NCBI GenBank assembly: GCA_002310155.1
Contig: DBYF01000048.1
Span: forward strand, 992-10,357
DNA from: Mageeibacillus sp. UBA1193
Lineage (GTDB): Bacteria > Bacillota > Clostridia > Saccharofermentanales > Saccharofermentanaceae
DNA length: 9,366 nucleotides
Direction of reading: 5' to 3'
The translations under genes were made by a program, and so were the position numbers. Positions 1 through 5,742 of this stretch are shown here, one piece after another. Numbering within the stretch: the stretch's first letter is position 1; each line of letters opens with the position of its first letter. Under the pieces are notes generated by a model. It was given only the letters and a program-made list of their open reading frames with translations, ran no database searches and was not told the DNA's origin.

Positions 1-258
1 TTCGTCGGACCGAATGCCAACAAGCCGCAGCCTCTCTCCGATGAGGAGCTTGCGCTCATGGGACTCGAATCCAGCTGGGTTCCGTCCGTGGACTACGAAG
101 TCGGCGACTCCGTCCGTATCATCTCCGGTCCTTTCCAGGATTGCGTAGGTACGGTAGAGGAAATGAACCTCGAGAAGCATATGGTTCGTGTCCGCATCTC
201 GATGTTCGGCAGAGAGACACCTGTCGAGATCGAATTCGCTCAGGTAGTAAGAGTTTAA
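1..258 (+). CDS. nusG: Transcription termination/antitermination protein NusG, C-terminal part (5' end outside window)
   Basis: The reading frame is open from the first base and gives the last 85 residues before a TAA at 256-258. The C-terminal stretch starting YEVGDSVRIISGPFQD is a KOW domain: the VGDxVRIxxGPF core, then GTVEEMN and a final beta-rich segment ending in VEIEFAQVVRV, as in NusG. The preceding PNANKPQPLSDEEL stretch fits the linker between the NGN and KOW domains. NusG binds RNA polymerase through its NGN domain (not in the window), while its KOW domain contacts Rho or ribosomal protein S10. A following rplK is the normal bacterial order and supports the call. No terminator is visible before rplK, so cotranscription is likely. 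Confidence 0.95.
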   Translation, partial: FVGPNANKPQPLSDEELALMGLESSWVPSVDYEVGDSVRIISGPFQDCVGTVEEMNLEKHMVRVRISMFGRETPVEIEFAQVVRV

Positions 259-264
259 TAGAGC

Positions 265-308
265 TCTTGCACCGCAAGATAAATGCTTATCACATCTCTT
301 CGGAGATG
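265..308 (+). promoter_or_regulatory. Two small hairpins in the nusG-rplK gap
   Basis: The 113-base gap holds TCTTGC-acc-GCAAGA (265-279) and CATCTC-ttcg-GAGATG (293-308). The second is a 6-bp stem closed by a stable cUUCGg loop. Neither is followed by a T run, so these are not intrinsic terminators. In many bacteria L1 represses the rplK-rplA mRNA by binding an rRNA-like structure in this leader. Whether these hairpins, or the GGGATAAGAC stretch at 326-335, form that site is a guess. I see no sigma-A promoter here. Confidence 0.35.
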
Positions 309-371
309 AAAGAAATATCGGCACCGGGATAAGACGGGCCGGCAAGAAATTTATTTGGGAGGTGGCCGCAC

Positions 372-800
372 ATGGCTAAAAAAGTTGTAGGGTACGTTAA
401 ACTTCAGATCCCTGCAGGCAAAGCAACACCAGCGCCGCCGGTAGGACCAGCTCTTGGACAGCATGGACTTAATATTGCCCAGTTTGTTAAAGAGTTTAAT
501 GAGAGAACAGCAAAGGACGCAGGTTTGATCATTCCTGTAATCATTACAGTATATGCTGACCGTTCTTATTCTTTCATTACAAAGACTCCGCCGGTACCGG
601 TACTGCTTAAGAAAGCTTGCAACATTGAGAAGGCTTCGGGTAAGCCGAACAAGGACAAGGTAGCAAAGATTTCTTTCTCGGAGTGCAAGAAGATCGCTGA
701 GATCAAGATCGTTGATACAAATGCCGCAGACATTGACGCTTGTGCACGTATGGTAGCTGGTACTGCCAGAAGCATGGGTATCGTTGTTACTGAGGACTGA
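372..800 (+). CDS. rplK: 50S ribosomal protein L11
   Basis: The 142-residue product has the normal L11 length. It begins MAKKVVGYVKLQIPAGKATP and continues with PPVGPALGQHGLNI, the conserved proline-rich N-terminal domain contacted by thiostrepton and by release and elongation factors. The C-terminal domain, from about residue 72 (TPPVPVLLKKA through the final AGTARSMGIVV), binds the 23S rRNA GTPase-associated region. The start is fixed by GGAGGTG at 358-364, seven bases before the ATG, and by the conserved N-terminus. L11 forms the base of the L10-L12 stalk, whose other components are encoded just downstream. A 17-base gap to rplA shows that the two genes are cotranscribed and may share L1-dependent translational control. 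Confidence 0.98.
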   Translation: MAKKVVGYVKLQIPAGKATPAPPVGPALGQHGLNIAQFVKEFNERTAKDAGLIIPVIITVYADRSYSFITKTPPVPVLLKKACNIEKASGKPNKDKVAKISFSECKKIAEIKIVDTNAADIDACARMVAGTARSMGIVVTED

Positions 801-817
801 TTTGAAGGAGAGTTAAC

Positions 818-1507
818 ATGAAAAGAGGAAAGAGATATACAGAGCTCGCTAAGCTCGTAGACAGATCTGTTTCTTACGATCCTTCCGAAGCAGTTCGTCT
901 GGTTGTAGAAACAGGTAAAGCAAAATTTGATGAGATGGTAGAACTTCACGTTCGTCTGGGTGTTGACTCCCGTCACGCTGACCAGCAGGTTCGTGGTGCT
1001 GTAGTTCTCCCTCATGGTACAGGCCGCACAAAGCGCGTACTCGTTATCGCTAAGGGTCCTAAGGCTGATGAAGCTCAGGCTGCCGGCGCAGAGTATGTTG
1101 GTGCTGAAGAGTTCATCGATAAGATCGCAAACGAGAACTGGTTCGACTTTGACGCTCTCATCGCAACTCCGGACATGATGCCTAAGCTCGGTCGTCTTGG
1201 TAAGGTTCTCGGCCCGAAGGGCTTGATGCCTACACCGAAGGCCGGTACAGTTACCATGGATGTAGCAAAAGCTGTTACAGACATCAAAGCCGGTAAGATC
1301 GAGTACCGTCTCGATAAGACAAACATCATCCACTGCCCGATCGGTAAGGTTTCCTTTGGTCAGGAGAAGCTCGAAGAGAACTTCAAGACCATCATGGATG
1401 CGATCATCAAGGCTAAGCCGTCTGCCGCTAAGGGTCAGTATCTGAAGAACGTTTCCATCTGCTCTACAATGGGTCCTGGTATCCGTGTAAACGCAGCTAA
1501 GCTGTAA
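818..1507 (+). CDS. rplA: 50S ribosomal protein L1
   Basis: The 229-residue product matches the usual bacterial L1 length. Recognisable parts are MKRGKRYTELAKLVD at the N-terminus, the domain II segment PDMMPKLGRLGKVLGPKGLMP, and the signature PKAGTVTMDVAKAVTDIKAGK followed by EYRLDKTNIIHCPIGKVSF. L1 binds 23S rRNA helices 76-78 and moves with the stalk that releases deacylated tRNA from the E site. It is also the usual translational repressor of its own rplK-rplA message. AAGGAG at 805-810, seven bases before the ATG, supports the start. The gene ends 221 bases before rplJ, and that gap carries the L10 leader. No T-tailed terminator directly follows rplA, so some readthrough into the leader is plausible. 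Confidence 0.98.
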   Translation: MKRGKRYTELAKLVDRSVSYDPSEAVRLVVETGKAKFDEMVELHVRLGVDSRHADQQVRGAVVLPHGTGRTKRVLVIAKGPKADEAQAAGAEYVGAEEFIDKIANENWFDFDALIATPDMMPKLGRLGKVLGPKGLMPTPKAGTVTMDVAKAVTDIKAGKIEYRLDKTNIIHCPIGKVSFGQEKLEENFKTIMDAIIKAKPSAAKGQYLKNVSICSTMGPGIRVNAAKL

Positions 1508-1545
1508 GGAATAGAACGTTCTAGGGGGCGTATCCACTCCCTACT

Positions 1546-1728
1546 CGGAAAGCACTTTTCCGGGATGGATATCCTAACTTAATAAAATATCCACTGCTGA
1601 AGACAGCGGGAGAGCGATCGTAAACGTTAAGTCGTCCCGCCGAGGTGAGGAACCGTATTGAGTACTTGATACCCCTCGCGACACAGCGTGGGGTATTTTA
1701 GTAATCAATATAAGGAGGTAAAAAGATC
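1546..1728 (+). ncRNA. Ribosomal protein L10 leader (rplJL autoregulatory 5' UTR)
   Basis: The gap before rplJ carries the core of the L10 leader family: the bulge motif TGCTGAAGACAG (1595-1606), then GCGGGA (1606-1611) pairing with TCCCGC (1635-1640), directly followed by CGAGG. The AGACAG beside the GC stem fits the kink-turn-like internal loop that L10 and the L10(L12)4 complex bind. A further stem, GGATAT (1567-1572) with ATATCC (1587-1592), lies upstream, as does CGGAAA-gcact-TTTCCG (1546-1562). The leader ends in a terminator-like hairpin. CGAGG (1641-1645) can pair with CCTCG (1674-1678) inside that hairpin, which would give a switch. Family knowledge says excess L10 shuts off rplJL; the attenuation step here is inferred. 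The exact 5' boundary and the promoter are not resolved. Confidence 0.8.
1669..1699 (+). terminator. Attenuator-like terminator hairpin in the L10 leader
   Basis: ATACCCC (1669-1675) pairs with GGGGTAT (1690-1696). CGC/GCG lies inside, across a T/T mismatch, around a 6-base loop. A short TTTT follows. The T tract is weak for a full terminator, which suits a conditional attenuator located 29 bases before the rplJ start codon. Confidence 0.65.
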
Positions 1729-2376
1729 ATGCCAAGTGAAAAGATTTTGGAAGCAAAGAAGAAGATCGTTGCTGACCTGGTAGCTAGCTACAAGGAAGCA
1801 CAGTCCTTTGTTTTCGTAGATGCTCGTGGTCTGACTGTTGAACAGGACACTGCTCTTCGTACAGAAATGCGCAAGAACGGCGTTAACTACAAGGTAGTTA
1901 AGAACACGACACTGAATCTCGTCTTCAAGGAGCTCGGTATCGAAGGTCTGGACGAAATGTTCAAGGGCCCGACAGCTGTTGCATATTCCACAGAAGATAT
2001 GATGGCGCCTGCTAAGGTTAGCAAGAAGTTTGCTGATGATTTCGAGAAGCTCTCTATCAAGGGCGGAATCATCGAGGGCAAAGTTGCAACTGTTGCAGAG
2101 GTCGAGGCTCTCGCAGCTGTTCCGTCCAAGGATGTACTGCTCAGCCAGATCGTCTATGCATTGCTCTTCCCTATTACAAAGCTCGCTATGCTCACCAAGG
2201 CTGCAGCCGAAAAGCTCGAGGCAGAAGGTGGCGTTGCTGCTCCTGCTGCTGAAGAAGCAAAGGCTGAAGAGGCTCCGGCTGAGGCTCCTGCAGAGGAAGC
2301 TAAGGCTGAAGAGGCTGCTCCGGCAGAAGAGCCGGTTGCCGTTGCTGCTGAAGCAACAGAGACACCTGCTGAGTAA
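1729..2376 (+). CDS. rplJ: 50S ribosomal protein L10 with an Ala/Glu/Pro-rich C-terminal extension
   Basis: The first 165 or so residues are a normal L10. The rRNA-binding N-terminal domain includes SYKEAQSFVFVDARGLTVEQ, LRTEMRKNGVNYKVVKNT and FKGPTAVAYS, and the C-terminal helix KDVLLSQIVYALLFPITKLA carries L7/L12 dimers. AAGGAGGT at 1712-1719 sets the ATG start, nine bases on. The product is 215 residues, about 40 to 50 longer than the usual bacterial L10. The excess, from about residue 166, is almost only Ala, Glu, Pro, Val and Lys and contains two near-copies of an EEAKAEEAPAEAP-like unit (residues 175-187 and 189-202). The frame stays open to a TAA, and the tail uses the same GCT/GAA-rich codons as the rest, so it does not look like a frameshift. 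L10 anchors the stalk and, with L12, represses its own operon through the leader upstream. Confidence 0.97.
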   Translation: MPSEKILEAKKKIVADLVASYKEAQSFVFVDARGLTVEQDTALRTEMRKNGVNYKVVKNTTLNLVFKELGIEGLDEMFKGPTAVAYSTEDMMAPAKVSKKFADDFEKLSIKGGIIEGKVATVAEVEALAAVPSKDVLLSQIVYALLFPITKLAMLTKAAAEKLEAEGGVAAPAAEEAKAEEAPAEAPAEEAKAEEAAPAEEPVAVAAEATETPAE

Positions 2377-2384
2377 TCTCGGCC

Positions 2385-2405
2385 GCTACGGTCAATGGCC
2401 GTGGC
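2385..2405 (+). other. Hairpin in the rplJ-rplL gap
   Basis: GCTACGG (2385-2391) pairs with CCGTGGC (2399-2405) over seven base pairs, one of them T.G, with a 7-base loop. It lies nine bases after the rplJ stop and is not followed by a T run. It may be an mRNA processing or stability element that helps give rplL its excess over rplJ (L12 is present in several copies per ribosome). That role is inferred only. Confidence 0.4.
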
Positions 2406-2463
2406 AATCTACTAGTTATGCCGCAAGGCTTATTTGAAAAATTACTAATGGAGGAATATAAAA

Positions 2464-2844
2464 ATGGCTAGTGAAAAAATTACTAAGCTTCTCGAAGAAA
2501 TCAAGACACTGTCCGTTATGGAACTGTTCGAGCTCGAGAAGGGTATCGAAGAAGAATTTGGCGTATCCGCTGCTGCAGTAGCAGTTGCTGCTCCGGCTGC
2601 TGGTGGTGCTGGTGATGCTGGTGCTGCTGCTCAGACAGAGTTCACAGTAAACCTCAAGAGCGCTGGTGCTCAGAAGATCGCTGTTATCAAGGTAGTTCGT
2701 GAGATCACAGGTCTCGGCCTGAAGGAAGCTAAGGAACTCGTTGATGGCGCTCCGAAGGCTGTTAAAGAGAATGTTTCCAAGGAAGAGGCTGATGCAGCTG
2801 CTGCTAAGCTTCAGGAAGCTGGCGCTGAGGTTGAGATCAAGTAA
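2464..2844 (+). CDS. rplL: 50S ribosomal protein L7/L12
   Basis: The 126-residue product is standard for L7/L12. The N-terminal dimerisation and L10-binding domain is residues 1-33 (EKITKLLEEIKTLSVMELFELE). A flexible Ala/Gly hinge follows (about 36-57, AAAVAVAAPAAGGAGDAGAA). The C-terminal factor-binding domain has the conserved EFTVNLKSAGAQKIAVIKVV, EITGLGLKEAKELVDGAP and KEEADAAAAKLQEAGAEVEIK. The protein recruits translation GTPases and stimulates their hydrolysis. GGAGG at 2450-2454, nine bases before the ATG, sets the start. It is the last gene of the translation block and is followed within 33 bases by a strong terminator. No rpoB follows. Confidence 0.98.
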   Translation: MASEKITKLLEEIKTLSVMELFELEKGIEEEFGVSAAAVAVAAPAAGGAGDAGAAAQTEFTVNLKSAGAQKIAVIKVVREITGLGLKEAKELVDGAPKAVKENVSKEEADAAAAKLQEAGAEVEIK

Positions 2845-2876
2845 TCTCACCCCTTTAATCGCTTGTTAAAGAGTTC

Positions 2877-2909
2877 AAAAAGACTGTCTCTCCGGAGACA
2901 GTCTTTTTT
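2877..2909 (+). terminator. Intrinsic terminator of the rpl operon
   Basis: AAAAAGACTGTCTC (2877-2890) and GAGACAGTCTTTTT (2895-2908) form a perfect 14-bp stem closed by a TCCG tetraloop and ending in a T run. The A-rich 5' side means it could also stop transcription from the other strand. Confidence 0.97.
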
Positions 2910-2944
2910 ACTCTGAAAAGCATGGCTTCTTATAGAAAATGTGC

Positions 2945-2973
2945 TTGACATAAGCCCTTTCTGCTGATAATAT
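2945..2973 (+). promoter_or_regulatory. Sigma-A-type promoter of the tRNA unit
   Basis: A perfect TTGACA (2945-2950) precedes two overlapping -10 choices: TAATAT (2968-2973, 17-base spacer, 4 of 6 consensus) and GATAAT (2966-2971, 15-base spacer, 5 of 6). Transcription would start near 2980, about 25 bases before the first tRNA. The position between the rpl terminator and the tRNA genes supports the call. Confidence 0.85.
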
Positions 2974-3003
2974 TTAATGGCGTCAAAAAACGCGAGAGAA
3001 AAT

Positions 3004-3080
3004 GGCGGCATAGCTCAGCTGGCCAGAGCGTCCGGTTCATACCCGGCAGGTCGTAGGTTCAAATCCCACTGCCGCTACCA
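3004..3080 (+). tRNA. tRNA-Met (anticodon CAT)
   Basis: A full cloverleaf can be folded. The acceptor GGCGGCA/TGCCGCT has a G.T pair at 1-72. D-arm stem strands GCTC/GAGC, the anticodon loop TTCATAC with CAT at 3038-3040, and T-loop TTCAAAT follow, with discriminator A and an encoded CCA (3078-3080). The unpaired-like features of initiator tRNA (C1-A72, three G-C pairs at the base of the anticodon stem) are absent, so this is more likely an elongator. A tRNA-Ile modified to lysidine at C34 also carries CAT and cannot be excluded from sequence alone. Two mismatches are visible: T3031/C3047 at the top of the anticodon stem, and A3055/C3067 in the T stem. Confidence 0.93.
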
Positions 3081-3086
3081 TTTCTC

Positions 3087-3161
3087 GGCCCGTTGGTCAA
3101 GCGGCTAAGACAACGCCCTTTCACGGCGTAGACAGGAGTTCGATTCTCCTACGGGTCACCA
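3087..3161 (+). tRNA. tRNA-Glu (anticodon TTC)
   Basis: The acceptor GGCCCGT/ACGGGTC (one G.T pair), anticodon stem ACGCC/GGCGT with loop CTTTCAC (anticodon TTC at 3120-3122), and T arm AGGAG-TTCGATT-CTCCT form a clean cloverleaf. It ends in discriminator A and an encoded CCA. It starts six bases after the tRNA-Met CCA, so the two are cotranscribed and must be separated by RNase processing. Confidence 0.96.
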
Positions 3162-3167
3162 GAAATG

Positions 3168-3202
3168 AAGCCTCGGAACGGTTATCCGCTCCGGGGTTTT
3201 TT
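3168..3202 (+). terminator. Intrinsic terminator of the tRNA unit
   Basis: CCTCGGA (3171-3177) pairs with TCCGGGG (3190-3196) with one T.G pair. Inside, CGG pairs with CCG around a TTAT loop after an A/C mismatch. TTTTTT (3197-3202) follows directly. It lies six bases after the tRNA-Glu CCA. Confidence 0.93.
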
Positions 3203-3242
3203 GTTGCTCGAAAAGCACTGCTGCATCTGAATTTCCTGATTT

Positions 3243-3293
3243 TTGACATAAGGGATTTTCCGTCTTTCCTTTTGACATTTTTCTCCGTATAAT
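3243..3293 (+). promoter_or_regulatory. Probable promoter region of the GH9 gene, with irregular spacing
   Basis: A perfect TATAAT lies at 3288-3293, 60 bases before the start codon. Two perfect TTGACA boxes lie upstream at 3243-3248 and 3272-3277, but their spacers to TATAAT are 39 and 10 bases, both unusable in the standard geometry. At the proper distance the sequence is only TTTCCT (3265-3270). Either the -10 works with a weak -35, or an activator helps. The surrounding T-rich sequence and lack of another candidate support a promoter here. Confidence 0.6.
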
Positions 3294-3297
3294 GGGA

Positions 3298-3320
3298 AGT
3301 GCGGACGAGATTTCCGCACT
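3298..3320 (+). promoter_or_regulatory. 8-bp inverted repeat at the predicted 5' end of the GH9 mRNA
   Basis: AGTGCGGA (3298-3305) and TCCGCACT (3313-3320) are perfect complements around a 7-base centre. With TATAAT at 3288-3293, transcription should start around 3300, so the repeat is either an operator over the start site or a 5'-terminal RNA hairpin protecting the message. No T run follows. It ends 21 bases before the ribosome binding site. Confidence 0.6.
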
Positions 3321-3353
3321 GGGGTAGAAAAATTTCAATTTGGAGGGAAATGT

Positions 3354-5687
3354 ATGAAAAAGATCGTGGCACTGCTGCTTTCGGTTTCTATGATCGCCGG
3401 TATCGCTGCTGGCTGTAAGAAATCGAATAGCAAGGACGAAAGCACGACAGAGACCTCGAGCACAGGTGATTCCTCAATCGAGGTGACATCTTCCGAGACA
3501 GAAGCGTCTGCTTCGGAGGAGCCGGAGGGCACGAAGCCCGCGGACGATCCGGATGCCGGAACACGCGCGACGACAGAGATCGCGGATGGCAATTACATGA
3601 TGGACGAAGCGTTCACGAGTCCGGATGATTTCAAATGGCTGACCTACACAGAGTCCGGCGGAAACTGGGAGGTAGTCTGTGAGAATGGTGAGATGGTCGC
3701 AAAGATCAATTCCACAGGTTCCCTGGAGTATGCCTGCCAGCTGTATTATGATGGTGTAGCACTTCTGGAGAACTGTAAGTATCAGTTCGATTTCGATATC
3801 AAGAGCGACAAGGCCAGAACCTTCGAGTGGAGATTCCAGCTCAATGGCGGGGACTATCACGCATATGCCGGCGAGAAGAACGTTGAAGCCGGCCCGTCCT
3901 GGAAACATGTCAGCGTGGAATTCGTTATGCAGGAGAAGGGTGACCGTGCTCCGAGATTCTGCTTTAACCTCGGTAACGACGGATCGATCACTGAAGCACA
4001 TAACGTCTACATCGATAACGTTACGCTGAAGATCGTTGACTGCTCTACTGCAGTAAAGATCGACAATGGTCCGGCCGCTAACCCGGTATCCCTGAACCAG
4101 ACAGGTTACCAGCCGAAGGATCCGAAGGTATTCTTCATTGACGGTACGATGAGTACTACATTTAAGATCTACAACGCGAAGACCTATGACGTCGTATACG
4201 AGGGTGAGGTCCAGGGTCCGATCAAGAGTGTCGGTACAGGATCAGAGATCACCTATGGTGATTTTACTGCCCTTGAAGAACCGGGCACATACTTCGTACA
4301 CACATCTTCTTCCGGCAAGTCCTATAACTTCACGATCGCGGACGATGTTTACAATGACGCGCTCAAGGCTTCGATCCTGATGCTCTATACACAGCGCTGC
4401 GGATGCGAAGTGAAGGCGGACATCGGCGAAGAATATGCTGATTTCGCACATCCGATCTGCCATACAGGTGAGGCTCTCATCTACGGTACAGATAAGAAGA
4501 TCGATGTCAGCGGCGGCTGGCACGATGCCGGTGACTACGGCCGTTATGTAGTACCGGGTGCGAAGACCATCGCCGACCTCTTCATGACATATCAGGATAC
4601 AGGTTATGCTGCAGACGATCTGGGCATTCCGGAGAGCGGCAACGGCGTACCGGATATCCTCGACGAGGCTCGTTATGAGCTCGAGTGGATGTTCAAGATG
4701 CAGGCGGAGAACGGTGGCGTTTACCACAAGGTAACCTGCGACAACTTCCCGGCAACAGTTATGGCGGATGAGGAGACCAACCAGCTCCTGGTCCTCCCGA
4801 TCTCTACAACAGCAACAGGTGACTTCGCAGCTGTTATGGCGAAGGCTTACGTAGTTTATAAGGACATCGATGCTGAGTTCGCGCTTAAGTGCCGCGATGC
4901 TGCCGTTAAGGCATACGCTTACATGGATGCCAACGCTGCAGCAGACACCACGGGATTCCTCAATCCTTCCGACGTATTCACCGGCGAATATCCGGACGCA
5001 GTCAACAAGGATGAATTCTTCTGGGCAGCTGTTGAGCTTTACGTCGCAACCGGCGAATCGACTTACCTCAATAAGGCAAAAGAACTGTACTCCGCAGAGA
5101 TGGAGCTCGGCCTCGGCTGGATCGAGATGGCTCTCTATGGCGTACACTCCTACCTGCGCACCGAGACTTCCTTCGAGAAGGATGCTGAGTTTACTGAACT
5201 TCTGAAGACCAGAGTCCTCGACGAAGCGACCAAGTCCATGGAGCTTGGTAAGAAGGATGGATACTACAACGCGATGTGCGAGAACTATCCGTGGGGCAGT
5301 AACCTGACCGTATCGAACAACGGTATCCTCTACAACCTGGCATACCTCCTGTCCGATAACAAGGAATTCAAGGACATGTGCTCCTTCCAGGTCGACTACA
5401 TCATGGGCATGAACGTCTGCGGTTACAGCTACCTGACAGGCTTCGGCACCAACGCGGCTGAACACCCGCACCACAGACCTTCCCAGGCGAAGGGTCACGC
5501 GGTTCCGGGTATGGTCGTCGGCGGACCGAACGGTGAGCCGGCAGATCCGTTCGCGATCAGCGCTCTGGATGGTAAGGCTCCGGCACGCTGCTACGTCGAT
5601 AACGACACGGCTTACTCGATCAACGAAGTAGCGATCTACTGGAACTCTCCGTTCATCTACATCCTGGCGGCAAAAGCAGCCAAGTAA
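3354..5687 (+). CDS. Cell-surface lipoprotein glycoside hydrolase family 9 (endoglucanase/cellulase type)
   Basis: The 777-residue protein opens with a lipoprotein signal peptide ending AAG-C21. A Ser/Thr/Glu/Asp linker (about 22-80) would span the wall. Residues 84-229 resemble a CBM4/9 beta-sandwich (MMDEAFTSPDDFKW to NVYIDNVTLKI). Residues about 244-330 resemble the Ig-like domain preceding many GH9 catalytic domains (NPVSLNQTGYQPKDPKVFF). The GH9 (alpha/alpha)6 domain fills the rest: GGWHDAGDYGRY at 387-398 with the catalytic-base Asp pair D391/D394, EHPHHRP at 703-709, and NEVAIYWNSP at 757-766 with general acid E758. Such enzymes invert beta-1,4 bonds in cellulose and related glucans. 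There is no dockerin or SLH domain, so lipid anchoring replaces cellulosome attachment. GGAGG (3342-3346) is seven bases before the ATG. The gene is monocistronic between its own promoter region and terminator. GH9 is certain; whether the enzyme is an endoglucanase or cellobiohydrolase is not. Confidence 0.94.
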   Translation: MKKIVALLLSVSMIAGIAAGCKKSNSKDESTTETSSTGDSSIEVTSSETEASASEEPEGTKPADDPDAGTRATTEIADGNYMMDEAFTSPDDFKWLTYTESGGNWEVVCENGEMVAKINSTGSLEYACQLYYDGVALLENCKYQFDFDIKSDKARTFEWRFQLNGGDYHAYAGEKNVEAGPSWKHVSVEFVMQEKGDRAPRFCFNLGNDGSITEAHNVYIDNVTLKIVDCSTAVKIDNGPAANPVSLNQTGYQPKDPKVFFIDGTMSTTFKIYNAKTYDVVYEGEVQGPIKSVGTGSEITYGDFTALEEPGTYFVHTSSSGKSYNFTIADDVYNDALKASILMLYTQRCGCEVKADIGEEYADFAHPICHTGEALIYGTDKKIDVSGGWHDAGDYGRYVVPGAKTIADLFMTYQDTGYAADDLGIPESGNGVPDILDEARYELEWMFKMQAENGGVYHKVTCDNFPATVMADEETNQLLVLPISTTATGDFAAVMAKAYVVYKDIDAEFALKCRDAAVKAYAYMDANAAADTTGFLNPSDVFTGEYPDAVNKDEFFWAAVELYVATGESTYLNKAKELYSAEMELGLGWIEMALYGVHSYLRTETSFEKDAEFTELLKTRVLDEATKSMELGKKDGYYNAMCENYPWGSNLTVSNNGILYNLAYLLSDNKEFKDMCSFQVDYIMGMNVCGYSYLTGFGTNAAEHPHHRPSQAKGHAVPGMVVGGPNGEPADPFAISALDGKAPARCYVDNDTAYSINEVAIYWNSPFIYILAAKAAK

Positions 5688-5707
5688 GATCCTTTGTGAT
5701 TCAACGC

Positions 5708-5742
5708 GAAAAGCACTCGTCCTTCGGGGCGGGTGCTTTTTT
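5708..5742 (+). terminator. Intrinsic terminator of the GH9 gene
   Basis: AAAAGCACTCGTCC (5709-5722) pairs with GGGCGGGTGCTTTT (5727-5740) over 14 base pairs, two of them T.G, closed by a cUUCGg loop and ending in six T. The A-rich 5' arm could also serve the opposite strand. Confidence 0.96.

Noticed and set aside
566..1537. A 323-codon open frame on the - strand across rplK and rplA.
   Set aside because: Both ribosomal proteins are unmistakable on the + strand; the antisense frame is open only because of their codon use.
1546..1562. CGGAAA-gcact-TTTCCG as an intrinsic terminator after rplA.
   Set aside because: The T bases are in the stem and the sequence that follows is GGGATGG, so there is no 3' T tract.
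2030..2437. A + frame overlapping the rplJ tail that gives a Leu/Arg/Lys-rich product.
   Set aside because: It is the shifted reading of the Ala/Glu-rich rplJ repeats and has no ribosome binding site.
3004..3161. The tRNA pair as an integration site for a mobile element.
   Set aside because: No integrase, direct repeat of a tRNA 3' end, or phage or plasmid gene is visible in the window, and the tRNA unit has its own ordinary promoter and terminator.
4242..5498. A long open frame on the - strand inside the GH9 gene (about 418 codons).
   Set aside because: The + strand protein shows complete GH9 motifs across the same bases. The antisense product is rich in Val, Leu and Arg without recognisable domains, as expected from strong codon bias on the other strand.
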